Source: a virus
Direction: 5' to 3' (one strand)
IMG/VR virus record: IMGVR_UViG_3300022223_000013
Location: 1 to 40,118 of that record
DNA: 40,118 bases
Part shown: positions 1 through 11,200 of the stretch, in pieces
Numbering within the stretch: position 1 is the first letter of the stretch
Layout of the letters: the number at the start of each line of letters is the position of its first letter
Translations under genes and position numbers: made by a program
Notes under the pieces: generated by a model
Databases searched by the model: none
What the model saw: only the letters and a program-made list of their open reading frames with translations
What the model was told of the DNA's origin: nothing

Positions 1-578
1 ACTGCGTTTGCTGCCATGAATCCCGACCAGTCGGAATGATCATGTGTGTGCTCGATCAACTGCGCCATCTCCCCATTCTTCTTGGCGTACAGGGAGAACA
101 ACCGCTTCGACTCCCCATACCCATCCAACCGCTTGTAGGCGTGAAGCTGCACCGAATGCACAGGCCTCGGGAGTCCGGTCTTGAGATCGATCAAGCAGAC
201 CTCACTATCTAGGAGGCATTCGGTATCCGGTTGGCCGGCTGTCCGGATCTTCACGTTGAGTGACTTCTGTTCGACCTTGCGCGGCTGCGGCTTCCGACTC
301 TCTACCCACCGCGCCATGCTGTCGAAGTAGAGCCCTAACATCCCTGGCGGTCGCGTCGGCCAGAGGCACCCGTCGAGTCCAGCCACATGAAACAACATCT
401 GCGCAAAGTACAAATGGAGCTTCTCCCCCCGCATCCCCGCTGCGGCCAGGACCGCAGGCGGAACCCCAGAGAACGCGAATGGATCAAGGATTGCCAGGTG
501 TTCCGACACCGAAAAGAACCGATTGCGGTTCTCGTCTTCATACTCCCCGGTGCGGCCTCTGGTGACCGTCAGCTTCAC
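1..578 (-). CDS. PD-(D/E)XK (RecB/Cas4-like) exonuclease, 3' end outside the window
   Basis: The predicted protein (192 codons visible, truncated by the left edge) has the motif series of the RecB/lambda-exonuclease/Cas4 nuclease superfamily. These are an R50-G-E-K-L-H helix (RGxxxH type), E103, G115-Q-P-D118, the core D131-L-K133-T-G and Q144-x3-Y148. E103, D118, D131 and K133 would form the metal-binding centre. The start is a GTG at 578-576 that overlaps the TGA of the upstream coiled-coil gene (GTGA), with GGGAGG a few bases upstream, so translation is probably coupled. With the coiled-coil protein in the same operon it likely acts in phage recombination or DNA-end processing. Family assignment is firm; the exact substrate is inferred. 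Confidence 0.82.
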   Translation of the reverse strand, partial: MKLTVTRGRTGEYEDENRNRFFSVSEHLAILDPFAFSGVPPAVLAAAGMRGEKLHLYFAQMLFHVAGLDGCLWPTRPPGMLGLYFDSMARWVESRKPQPRKVEQKSLNVKIRTAGQPDTECLLDSEVCLIDLKTGLPRPVHSVQLHAYKRLDGYGESKRLFSLYAKKNGEMAQLIEHTHDHSDWSGFMAANA

Positions 579-1723
579 GCCCGTTTCCCTCCCACCGTCT
601 TCTTCGCCTCTCGCGCAGAGAGTCCAGGCACGATATGATTGCCCTTCACATCCCGCACCGCTGCCGCAATATCGAAGACCCAGTATTTATCGAACTCCGG
701 CTTCTTGAGTTCTTCGGGGATACATTTATCGGTCCGCATGAACTCGTCATACTTCCGCTTGATGGGATCTTTATACACCGGCGTGCCATTCTCCCAGCAG
801 GTCACTTCTTGCACGGTTCGGGTGCTCACCTTGGCCCCACTCGCCAGGGTGCGGACAGTGGAGAGGGTGTTGAATTGAATCTCAGGAGAAACAACGGACG
901 CTTCGGAGGCCACCAGATCAGCTTTCACTTCGAGCCGATTGGCTTGGCTTTCGAGCTTCGCTTGCGCGGCCAATGACGCCTTCCGGTCCTCTTCTTCTTT
1001 TTGGATTCGAGCGGCTTCCTCGGCTTTTGCTTGCTCCGCCTTCTGCCTGGCCTCCTCTTCGGCTCGCTTTGATTCTTCGGCCAGCCGCTTCGCCTTCTCC
1101 GCTTCGCGCACATGGCCCTCTCGAATCGCCCTTTGTGCGGCTTCTGCATCGGCAATGGCCTTGAGCCGTGCGGCTTCAATCGCGGCTTCAGCTTCGCGCC
1201 GTTTCCGCTCGGCCTCTTGCTTCTCCATCTCCGCCTTGATTTCCCGCTCAATCCGCTCCGTCTCTAACCGTTCCGCCTCCTGCCTCGCTCGCTCCGCTGC
1301 TTCGCGTTGTTCCCGTTCCTTCCGTTCCTTCTCGGCCCGAATCCGCTCGGCCTCGGCTGCGGCTTTACGATTGGCTTCCTCAATCTGCCGTTGTTTCTCT
1401 AGAAGGTACTGGCTCCGCCTTCCATCCATCGCCGAGACGAGTTGCGAGGCTAGCGTGCTGATGTTCCGCACCGAATCATTCACCTTTCGCACAAACGTGT
1501 TATGAGGCCGCACGAGCCCATCACGGTAGTCGTCTAAGTCTTTGGAGACTTGCTTGATGCCGGCAATGAAGATCACCGCCGCGCCTTCACCGACATCATC
1601 GGTTACGGTGATTTCGTGCGATTTCTGCTCTAGTTCTTTCACGTGCTGATCGAACTCCGCCAGCTTGACCTGGATGCCTGGATCAAGCGGGATCTCGTCT
1701 ATGAGGATCTCTGTCTCCATCAT
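575..1723 (-). CDS. Coiled-coil protein upstream of the phage exonuclease
   Basis: A 382-residue protein. Residues about 105-275 are an uninterrupted, extremely charged Glu/Lys/Arg/Ala helix, almost certainly a long coiled coil. A short N-terminal domain (1-100) and a C-terminal domain of about 100 residues flank it. It is reminiscent of the DUF1351-like proteins that often precede RecB-type exonucleases or RecT annealing proteins in phage recombination modules, but this is recollection by context, not a motif match. It begins ATGATG overlapping the stop of the upstream 83-residue gene, and its TGA overlaps the GTG of the exonuclease. A scaffold or partner role for the nuclease is an inference. 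Confidence 0.8.
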   Translation of the reverse strand: MMETEILIDEIPLDPGIQVKLAEFDQHVKELEQKSHEITVTDDVGEGAAVIFIAGIKQVSKDLDDYRDGLVRPHNTFVRKVNDSVRNISTLASQLVSAMDGRRSQYLLEKQRQIEEANRKAAAEAERIRAEKERKEREQREAAERARQEAERLETERIEREIKAEMEKQEAERKRREAEAAIEAARLKAIADAEAAQRAIREGHVREAEKAKRLAEESKRAEEEARQKAEQAKAEEAARIQKEEEDRKASLAAQAKLESQANRLEVKADLVASEASVVSPEIQFNTLSTVRTLASGAKVSTRTVQEVTCWENGTPVYKDPIKRKYDEFMRTDKCIPEELKKPEFDKYWVFDIAAAVRDVKGNHIVPGLSAREAKKTVGGKRA

Positions 1724-1971
1724 GCCTTTCTCCTCTCAATAATAAAAGCCGGTCCGTTGTGCATGCCGTCGATCTTGCGGATATGGCATTCTCGCTCCAT
1801 CAAGAACACATTCGCCCCGGCCACGTTAAGGAAGACTACGCTACGATCACGGGTTACTACTGCCGTGCATTTCTCTGTGATGTCTTCCGGATGCTCCGGC
1901 GCCTCTGCTGCTCGCCGCCGCCGTTCGAGCTGCATCGCCGCCACGTCTGAGACACGGACGTTTCTACGCAT
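1720..1971 (-). CDS. Small hypothetical protein, early operon
   Basis: An 83-residue protein of unknown function. The first half is basic and helical; the second half (roughly 45-80) alternates hydrophobic residues in a way that suggests a small beta sheet. It overlaps the ribbon-helix-helix gene upstream by 8 bases and the coiled-coil gene downstream by 4 bases, with a GGGAGGTGA-type ribosome site just before its ATG. Tight coupling says it belongs to the same operon. I do not recognise the family. Confidence 0.7.
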   Translation of the reverse strand: MRRNVRVSDVAAMQLERRRRAAEAPEHPEDITEKCTAVVTRDRSVVFLNVAGANVFLMERECHIRKIDGMHNGPAFIIERRKA

Positions 1972-2125
1972 GTGTCACCTCCCGATGTGCGTTGAGCCAT
2001 CGGCGAATCTCTTCGCTCAAGCTCACGCCATTGCGTGCCGCCGACTCCTTGAGCCGATTCAATAGTGGCCCCTCGATCTTGACGCCAACATGCGTCTTCT
2101 TCGGTCGCTTCTTAGTGTGTGCCAT
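1964..2125 (-). CDS. Arc/CopG-type ribbon-helix-helix regulator
   Basis: A 53-residue protein with the ribbon-helix-helix layout. A short basic strand (THVGVKIEGPL) is followed by a helix with the family's LKESAARNGVSLSEEIRRWL pattern, ending in a few polar residues. Such proteins bind DNA as dimers and commonly repress their own promoter. The start at 2125 is chosen because AAGGAGGG lies about 6 bases upstream; a start at 2173 would add 16 residues and place the coding region over the promoter. It is the first gene of the 2.1-0 kb operon, so it probably autoregulates the recombination genes. Confidence 0.85.
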   Translation of the reverse strand: MAHTKKRPKKTHVGVKIEGPLLNRLKESAARNGVSLSEEIRRWLNAHREVTHA

Positions 2126-2151
2126 GACAGCCCTCCTTGTGAATGGCTCGC

Positions 2152-2180
2152 ATGATACATCATCGTGCAACACTTGTCAA
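2152..2180 (-). promoter_or_regulatory. Near-consensus sigma70-type promoter for the ribbon-helix-helix/exonuclease operon
   Basis: On the minus strand a perfect TTGACA (2175-2180) is followed by a 17-base spacer and TATCAT (2152-2157), about 27 bases before the ATG at 2125. This is the strongest promoter seen in the window. It lies in the gap after the giant gene, so the left operon can be expressed separately, presumably early and by host RNA polymerase. The encoded ribbon-helix-helix protein is the obvious candidate to act here, though I could not define a convincing operator repeat. Confidence 0.8.
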
Positions 2181-2223
2181 ACTCGTGTAGCACTATGAAT
2201 TGGCGCGCACGGGGATAGCGAGG

Positions 2224-5200
2224 TTAGGGTTCGAGGTCGGCGAGGAGAGAGGGCTCGTGTTTCGTGAGCCACCCTTGCGAGGTTAGCTTACGCTTGAGTC
2301 CTGAACGACGCACTTCAGGGAGGATCTGCATTATCACGTCTTTGTAGTAGTCTTCGGCCCGATGGAGCGTGCGGAGCTCCTCGGCGTCGAGTTGCGCGAG
2401 GATCTTGTCCCGTTCTGCCCTGGTCATACCGGACAGCGGAGCTTTCGAGCGAAGCGATCGCTCAATGTCTTTATACATGAGGGTTTCACTATACCGCTTG
2501 CCATATTTCTCTTTCTCCATCTCGACGTACCGCTCGCGCCACGCGGCTTCCGCATCAGCGTCTTTATGCCGTAACGCCAACGACCAGTTATGGAGGGCTT
2601 CCCCGCGAGGGCTCCGCCAGAAGACAGCGTTCGAATCTTTGCCCATTCGCTCCAAGTACTTCCGCTCCGTCGTTTGCCACGAGTAGTAGGCCGCGCTCTT
2701 GGGGTCGGTCTTTTGCACGATGAGCCCAGAGAGGTCTTCGACGCCATAGAGGGGCTTCCCTGGCTTGCCCATCAACGCCTTAATTTCCGGCCCGAGGGTT
2801 GTTTGATAGCCCAGGTATTCCGCCCGGTCCTGGATTGGGCGCCAATGAAAGACGTCCGGATACGACGTTTCTCGCATGAACATCTCAGGGGGCATCTTTA
2901 CCAGTGGCGTGAGCCCTTGCCAGAGACGATTGACCGGGGCTTTCGCTGCGTTCTTCACCGCTTCCCCAATGGTGAGCCGATCGTGCATGATGTCGCCCAC
3001 CAGGCCAGGAAACTCATCCAACCCAAACCAGGAGAGCAGATCGCCCAAGGCGCCGATCCCCGCCAAGTACATGATCTTGCCTTCGGCATCCCGCCCAAAG
3101 AGGATATGCGGACGATTCGCGACTGTGGGGTTCGTCTGCTGTAATTCATCCTCGTCGTCTCCGAACATCAGATAGTTCCACGCTTGGAGCGTCGACCAGA
3201 AGAAGGCCAGCCGGATCATAAACGACGCACCATTTTTCCCTGTAATCAAGGCCCCTTTTGCCAGCGCCGTCCCGCCATGTCCCCCGTCTAAGGCGTTGCC
3301 GACGAGGCGCCCGTAACGGGTCGCGTTGACTTCCATCCACGAGAAGAAGGGGATCCAGAAGGCCCGGACGGTCTGCCCCGCTTCACTGATTCGGTCATAG
3401 GCCCCCAACAGTTCGTTGGAGAGCTTAAACGCCCGGTCGCGAACGTCTGGGATTGCGAGTACGGTTTCCTTCTTCGACGCGCCGAAGTTCTTGGGCACCC
3501 CGTTGTTCTCCTGCATCTGCTCCAAGTAAGAGAGATAGGCCGCATACCGCATGAGCCCTTCCCGGTAGTCCGTCGATAGCCGAGCGGCCTTCCAGTAGGT
3601 ATTCCAGGCTTTGGCCGGCAGGCCCAGCACCCCACCCTTACTCGCCCGATCAAGCGAGAGCTTGAAGGCTTTCAGTTCGTTCAAGTCGCCGAGTTCCTGA
3701 TACTGCATCGTGGTCCCGTAGCCCCCACGCTTCACCCATTCCTTCGCCTCGCCGGTCAAAACCTCCTCGCTGAACATGACCGGGAGCAGATCGCTCGCCG
3801 CTCGGCGGAGCTTCTTAAAGGCGCCAGGGTTCCCGACAAACATCGCGTCGGCGTCTCCCGTGAAGTTCCGAATGTTGTACCGTCCCCACTTCCGAGGCGC
3901 GATGAGCATCAACTGCTTCCAATGCCCTAGAAATTGTCGGTTCATGTCGACAAACCAGGAATGCTCTTTATGGGAGAGATCGTCGAGGGTCTCCTTCGCG
4001 TCAATGGGAATGACGTACTGCTCGCGTGGAGCCCCCATCGCTAAGACCTTCCGGAGCTTGTCCGCCAAGAGCCCAGCATCTTCGAGCATCGACTCCTGGA
4101 GCGCCTTCGCGAGTTGGGCCGGGATGGAGTCCGCCATATAAAAGACGTTCCCCTCACGTGGTTGCCAGAGGTCGTGCGTGTCGGGGATAAGCTGTTCCCA
4201 CGTGACTTTCTTTTTCCCGAGGAGTTGGTCGACGAAGACCTTCCGCTCATTGATCACCTTGAACACCCCTCGCGCTGAGAGGTGCGCGTCGTTCTCCACG
4301 TCTTCGGCAATCTCCGCAATCTCCGGGAGTGAGAGCCGATCGTCCTGGCTCAACTGCATGGCTTTCCGAATGCGGCTCATGTGCATCCCGAGCCGTTTCC
4401 GAAAGTCTTTCAAGGTAGCCGCCACGATCGCGGATCGGTCGCTCCCTTCATCGATGATCGCCTGAATTGCCTTATTGTTCTGGTCTTTGGCTTGGGCTTC
4501 GAGCGACTTTCGGATATTTAAGGTCTGGTCGACGCCCTTGATCACCTTCGCCACTTGGGTGTCGTAGACCATCTGCGCCATGACTTCGAACTCCGCTTGC
4601 ACATAGTTCGCGTTGATATCGGCGCTCGAGCCGTGCCGGGTCTGCAAGAACCCGCGCCCGGTCGGAGTGCGGATCTTCGATCCGGTCCCTTTCATCGCCC
4701 GTTCTCGGGCATGGTCTAAGACTTGGTGCCGAAAGTAGTCTTCTTTGGTCAGCTTCTTCGTGACATCAAACCCGATGTCGTTCATCGCGCCCTGGTACTC
4801 CTTCTTGAGCCGCTTCCAGAGCTGCTGCCGTTTCTCCCATGACTTTTGGACGGTCTGATCTAGGGAGATCGCCGCATCGAGGCTTTCCAGGTCGTCAGCC
4901 ACTTTCTCCGCCGTATACCCAAACGGCAGTTTTCGCCCGGCGTCCGCCTCGCGCTGGAGGTCAGCTAAGAGCGCCTTCCATTCGAGCTGGTCATACTGCT
5001 TGCGATTCAAGGGCTTCACGATTGCCGCCAGCTCCCGCTGAATCTCGTCAGCGGCAATTCCCTTGTACTTCTGGAGCTTCAACAGATCCGTCCGGAGCCG
5101 CGCAAACTGCGCCGTATCGGGAAGATTGGCAAACTCCCGCGAGATCAACCGCCACACATGGCCTAGATGTTCCTTGAGCTTGCCGGAGAGGGAGTCTTTC

Positions 5201-8200
5201 TGAATCCCGCGCTTCGCCGCCCGAACGCGCCGATCAATCTCGGGGTCCGCCGATTGAAAGCCGATGTCCTCGCGTGCCCGTTGCTGCCGGTAGGCCTCCG
5301 CGTCCTTGGCCGTCCCGGCTCCTCCTGCCAAGAGGGAAGCCGGAATGCTCCCGCGCTCGCTCTTGAGGATGTCGAGCGGCCCCTCGTCGTCCTTGCCAGC
5401 GGCTTCAGCAATCACGCCTTCGTCCCGCTTGGTGAGGTCGAGGGCCGTGTCGATCTGCTTAATCCGTGATTCGAGGGCCAGAATCTTCGCCTCGTGCTCG
5501 AAGGGCTTCTTCTGCTCTTCCAGCATGTCTTGCCGTTTCTTCTCCCAAATAAGGATATTTTTCTTGCCCTTGGCCATCAGGCTATCGAGCGCAGCAATCG
5601 CGTTCTCGAACCGTACCATGACGTTCTCAGGCTTCACCTCGTCAAGCATAAAACTGGTTGTGGTGAGGAGCCGATTCTCTCCCACGTAGAAATAGGCCGA
5701 GTTGTCGATATGGACGTTAAGGTGGAGCGAAAACCCTCTGTATGTGCCAATGCCAGGGTATCGGAGAATGTCTGATCGGCTCTTCGGGTTCGCGTCTAGC
5801 GCGTCTTGGATCATCCGAAGAACTGCTTGCCCAGCTTCGGTTTTGTCGGTATAGGCCGTTTTGTTAAGCGTGACCGTGAACGGATCTGCGGGATGTGCGT
5901 CCGCAATCTCCTCGGCCTTCTCAAACCGTGCAATCGAATCTTTCTCAAACTTGATCTGGTCTGGAATGGTGCGGAGTTCGTAGGCAATGCGTCGCTGTGT
6001 GTCTTGGTGTGCCGCACGCAGAAGCGAGAGCTTCCGCAATTCAATATCCTTATTGGCCTTTTCGAGCACCATGGGATTGCCTGACGCCACCGCCTTCATT
6101 TCCGCAAACGACATCACCGCCGTGTCCACGTCTTGAATCGTGCGGATGTTGGGATCGCCCTTCATGATCTGTGTAATCGTGCGGGCTTTGGCTTCCAGCG
6201 TGCCCCACATAAAGACATCGAAGCTCGGCGCCTCCGTGGCATAGTTGAAGACGGCAAACTCAAACCCGTCCGGATCCGCCCGATAGAGTTCGTTCCCCTG
6301 GCGAATGCCCCGTCCGTTCCGCTGGTGGATGTCACGCGGACGCCAGGGGGCATCCAGGTTATGCAGCGCCACCATCTTCTTCTGGACGTTCGTACCAGCG
6401 CCCATCTTCTCGGTGCTGCCGATCAAGACGCGGATCGTGCCAGCGTTGACATCCTCGAAGAGCTTCGTCTTCTTCTCATCCGTCTTCGCATCGTGGATAA
6501 ACGCGATTTCCTTTTCGGGAATCCCGCCACGGATCAACTTCTTCTTAATGTCTTGGTAGACGCTCCCGCGCAGCTGCTGCTCTTCCGCGAGCTCCACCTC
6601 CTCGTCCTGTGCCGCGCCGTCCTCAGTCTCTTTCTTATCCTTGGTGTCTTTCGCTTTAGGAGTCGAGAGATCCAGAAAGATCAACTGTGTTCCCTTCACC
6701 GTGGCCGAGTCCTTGTATTCCTGGACGACCTGCTTGACCATCGCTGCGACTTTCCCGTGTTTGTCTTCCGGTGCTCCTGGCACCCGGAGCCGCACATCGA
6801 GCGCCGCGTTCCGCCCGTCTCCGGTAATCTTAAGCATGTTGTCTTTGCGGGGATCGACGCGCCCGGTTTTCAAGGCCTCCGCTCGCGTAATCAGCGAGGC
6901 CACATAGGTCTTCAAGGCCTCGCTCGGGGGCACCGTCACATTGATCGGCTTGCCTGTCCGCAGTTTTGGCACGGGGAGTTTGAGGTCTTCGCCTGTCTTC
7001 ACGTCCATCACGCGCCGGAACATCTGCGTGAGCTCTGGGACATTCACGAATTCTGCAAAGCGGGTCTTCGGTCGGTAGCCGCTCCCGTCGGGGGACAACT
7101 CCAACGATGTGACGGTATTGCCGAATTGCCTCGCCCACGCATCGAAATGGGAGAGCCCTGCTTGTTCCAGTTCTCGCGGCTGGAGATAGCGTTGCATCGT
7201 AAAGACTTCCGCCATGCTGTTGCTGATCGGCGTCGCCGTGCCAAAGATCACCGCTCGCTGGTTCGTGAGCTTATTGAGATAGTTGGTTTTCAAGAACATA
7301 TCGTAGGAGCGTTGGCTTTCCGTGTTCGGCAAGCCGGCCACTCGCGTCATGCGCGTGGGGAACCACAGGTTCTTAAAGAGATCGGCTTCGTCGACGAGGA
7401 TCATGTCTACGCCGGTCTCTTCAAACGTGACTCCTTTATCCGCATTCTCTTCGATCTGAGCCTTCCGGGATTTCAGTTTCCCCTCGAAGCGTGCCTTCGC
7501 CTTCTCAATCTCCTTGATTATGTTCCGATTGCCTTGCTTATCGGCCTTCAGCTCGTGCAAATACTCGTCGAGAAGATCGATCTGTTCCTTCGCAAACGCT
7601 TCGAACGATTCATAGCTCATTGGGATTCTCGACATTTGCGAATGGGCAATGACCACGGCATCCCAGTCGCCAGTTGCAATCCGCCCCACGAGCCGACGCC
7701 GGTTCTCCGCCTTAAAGTCTTCCTTCGTCGCGGCCAACACCTTCGCCGCTGGGTAGAGTTCCAGGAACGCACCCCGCCAGTACTCCACGAGATGGTTCGG
7801 CACGGTAATCAGCGGCTTATTCGCCATACGGAGCCGACGAAACTCCATCGCAATCGCGATTTTCGTATAGGTCTTCCCGGCGCCTACTTCATGCGCCAAT
7901 AGTGTATTGCCTTCCTGGAGGGCTCTCCATACTCCGTTCTTCTGGTGCGGACGCAAAACAATCAACGGGTTACTGCCAGGGAGGGATAAGTGCGAGCCAT
8001 CGTGCTCGCGCACTCGGATATTGTTGTACTCGTCGTTATACTTCCGTGCCAGCCGATCCGCCCGGTTCTGATCCGCCCAAAGCCATTTCTGGAACTCGTC
8101 TTGAATAGCCTGCAGCTTCTCCCGTGCGGCGATGGTTTCCTTCTCGTTCACAATCCGTTTATCATCGGGCAGTGCGTCGTAAACCGTGGGCAATTTGGAG

Positions 8201-11200
8201 GCCAGCGCATCCTCAAGGAGACTGGTCGCCGTGGCTCGATCAGTCCCAAAGGTCTTCGTGTTCTTGACGTTCTGCATCCCGGCTGATGCCTTCACGGAAA
8301 ACGCGCCGACTACTGCGGAGTAATTCACCTTGACGTTATAGGTATTGATATCCAGGAGGTGTGCGATAAAGTCTCGGTAATCGTTGGCTGGAATCCAACC
8401 ATGGCCGAGCTTGACGGCAATCTGCTCAGGCTTGAGGTCTTCCGGAATGGCGAGCTTTAAAGACTCCACGTTCTCATTAAACCGCTTATCTGTCTTCGCT
8501 GCTTCCTCGGCCACGCGGAGCTTCTGCCGCACGTTCCCGCTCAGGTATTGATCGGCTGGCTCCCAGGTCAATCCTTCAGGGTTCTGATACACCAGCCCTT
8601 TCAGGTCTCGAATGAGTTCATGCTGTGGGCGCCCGGTCAAAGCTTGCATCTTATCCAGATCGATCCGCCCAGTTTCGTTCAGGCTGATGAGCATGGCCTC
8701 TTTCGGGGTGTCCGCCTTAGTCGCCGATGGCCGATACTCGATAATGCGCTTTGAGAAGATGTCGGCTTTGTTGGCCGTGTTCGCCTTTTTGTCGTAGTCC
8801 CGCTCCAGGGATTGCAGCGTTCCGTAGTCCGGATCGTCCCGGAACAAGGCTTTATTGGCGCGGCTATTTATAAAGCCAAACTTCTTCTGAAACCGGTCAT
8901 AGACTTTATTCAACTCTTTCCGCTGTGCCGCCATGAACGGAGCGCCAGTATCTTCGAGTTGTGATTTCAGCACGCTCTTGACTTGTTCACGAATGGCAAT
9001 CAAGCCCCTTGCCCGTTCGATGTCGGTCGCGGTCGCATCCTCGACTGGGACAAACTGCGTACTTCGCCGCACATACAGCGCATTGTTCTGGATCGTATAG
9101 GCCCCTTCCTTCACATCGTCGCTCGCCTCCAAGGCTTCCAGGAGACCGCGAGGCGTCGTGCTGACCGGTCGCGTTCTCGCCTGGTAGATGTCGGCCGGCA
9201 TCTTCCGAAAGGCGTCCGCCATTGCTGACGGCACGTTCCGCCCGTCTGGCTTGACCGTGACTTCCTTACTTCGATACATCGTACCTTCAAGTGAGAGCGT
9301 GCCCATGATGTGCTCAGGGTGCCGCACGAAGTATTCATTGATCGAGGCATCCCCGTCAGGCGTTGCCTGTGTCTCCGTCGTGGCCCACGCCTCTCCACCA
9401 GGGTCTTCGCCCTCCTGGCGTCGACGCAACACAATCACGTCGGTGGTGACATCCGTGTTCGCAATCGCTTTGAATTGGGTATTCGGAAGTCGGATTGCTC
9501 CAACAAGATCGGCACGTTTGGCGAGATAGTCTCGCAACTTCCCGTTGAGCTTGTCCATGGTGAACCGTGACGTAATGAAGGCCACGAGCCCCCCAGGCCT
9601 TACTTGGCTGATCGCTTTCGCAAAGTAGTAGTCATGGAGGGACAAATGCAGTTTATTGAGGTCTTGATTGTGCGCGTCGTGAGGCCGCACGTCGGCGAAC
9701 GGGACATTGCCCACGGCCACATCGAAGAACTCATTCGGGAGGGCCTGCTGTTCGTAGGCGCCTTCACGGACGTTCGCTCGTTGATAGAGTTGTGCGGCAA
9801 TCCGCGCACTGATCGAATCCTTTTCAATCGCCGTGCGCTGAGAGCGGCTTGCCATCTTGGCTGGCATCACGCCGAAGAAATGGCCGATCCCCGCACCAGG
9901 CTCGAGTACTCGCCCATGTGTAAATCCTAAATGCTCCAGGCCGGTATAGATCGATCGAATCGTGTCCGGATCGGTATAGTGCGCGTTGGGTGTGGAGGCG
10001 CGTGCTGAAGCGTACTCTTCATCGGTCAAGAGGTCTTCGAGTTCGCGGTATTCCTTCTGCCACTCGTGAGACCACTGGAAGGCTTGCGGGAGTCCACCCC
10101 AGCCAGTGTATTGCGCGAGCACCGCCTGTTCGGCAGGACTCGCTAGACGGCCTTCAGTTTCGAGTTGCTTGAGGAGCTTGATCGCGGAGACGTTGGCCTT
10201 GTACTTGGTCTTTTGCCCTGACGGGATGGTGTAGTCAGCGCCGATGGTGAAGTCGGTTCCAGCTGGCTGATCTGATCCTGATACGGCCTCATCGTCCCGC
10301 CCAGCGTCTTCACGTCCTCCTCGCTCGGCGGATAGATCTCGTTCTGAAGCATCTCTCTTGCCTCGCGGGGCTGCATCCCCTGTTCCTCGAGAAACGTCAG
10401 TTCCTCGTTGATCTCGGTCTGCTTGCTTAGGAGATACTTGTTGAGTTGCCCCTGGCTCTTCAAGGCTTGAAACTGGGTCGGTCGGTGCTCTTTCAGGTGG
10501 TCGTGGAGCGTCCACCCGAGGCTGTTGAGTCCTTTCATTGGCCACCTCCTCCGGTGTGGGGGGTACTGTCAGTGTATCACGTTTCGGTTCTTGTGCAAGT
10601 GCCTCGGGCGTAGTGGGTTGGGGTTCCGATTGTGGCAATAGACTCACCCCGATCGGCTTGCCGTCCTCGAGGGCTTGGTGCATCTTCGAGAGGATATTGT
10701 CGAAGAATCGTAGCCTCTTGGCGTAAGCTTCTCCCCCAACGAGGCCAGGTCCATCTGTGAAATGCTTCTTGAGTAGCCGAACCTTCTCGGCCCATTTCGA
10801 TTTCTCTTTGATCGTCTTCGCCTGATTAAAGGCTTTCTGTGCGTCTACGGCAGAGGAGCGGAGATCGTCAAAGTTGACTCCTGCTGGCGCCACAACCCCT
10901 GCCTTCTCTGCTGGCGCCTCCAGGGAGGGATGGGTGGGTTTGGCTGCCTCGACATTGCGAAGGTTGCGAAGGGTTGGATCGGACGGCTTCAGGATGACGG
11001 TCTGCCCGTTGGTCCGTGCGACTTCGATATTGCCGCCGCTGGACACGGTTCGCACAATGCCAGTGAGCTTCTTCCTGTCGTGCATCCACTCGACACGATC
11101 GTGCTTCGCGAAGTCTGAAGACGCAGGTTTCGCTACAGCTTCCTCTGGTGTAGGCTGAGCAGAAGCCTTCGGTGGTGTCTCAGCCTTCTCAGGAAACTGC

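Noticed and set aside
939-1505. Plus-strand serine/alanine/phenylalanine-rich ORF of 188 codons
   Set aside because: Mirror of the Glu/Lys coiled coil; long open antisense frames are expected opposite such repeats.
2181-2223. Terminator after the giant gene
   Set aside because: No stable hairpin plus T-run could be found between its stop and the promoter; inverted fragments there are too short.
6133-7902. Long plus-strand ORF of 589 codons inside the giant gene
   Set aside because: It is exactly antisense to the helicase core, whose motifs are intact on the minus strand. The translation is Arg/His/Leu-rich without any motif, typical of a mirror reading in GC-rich DNA.
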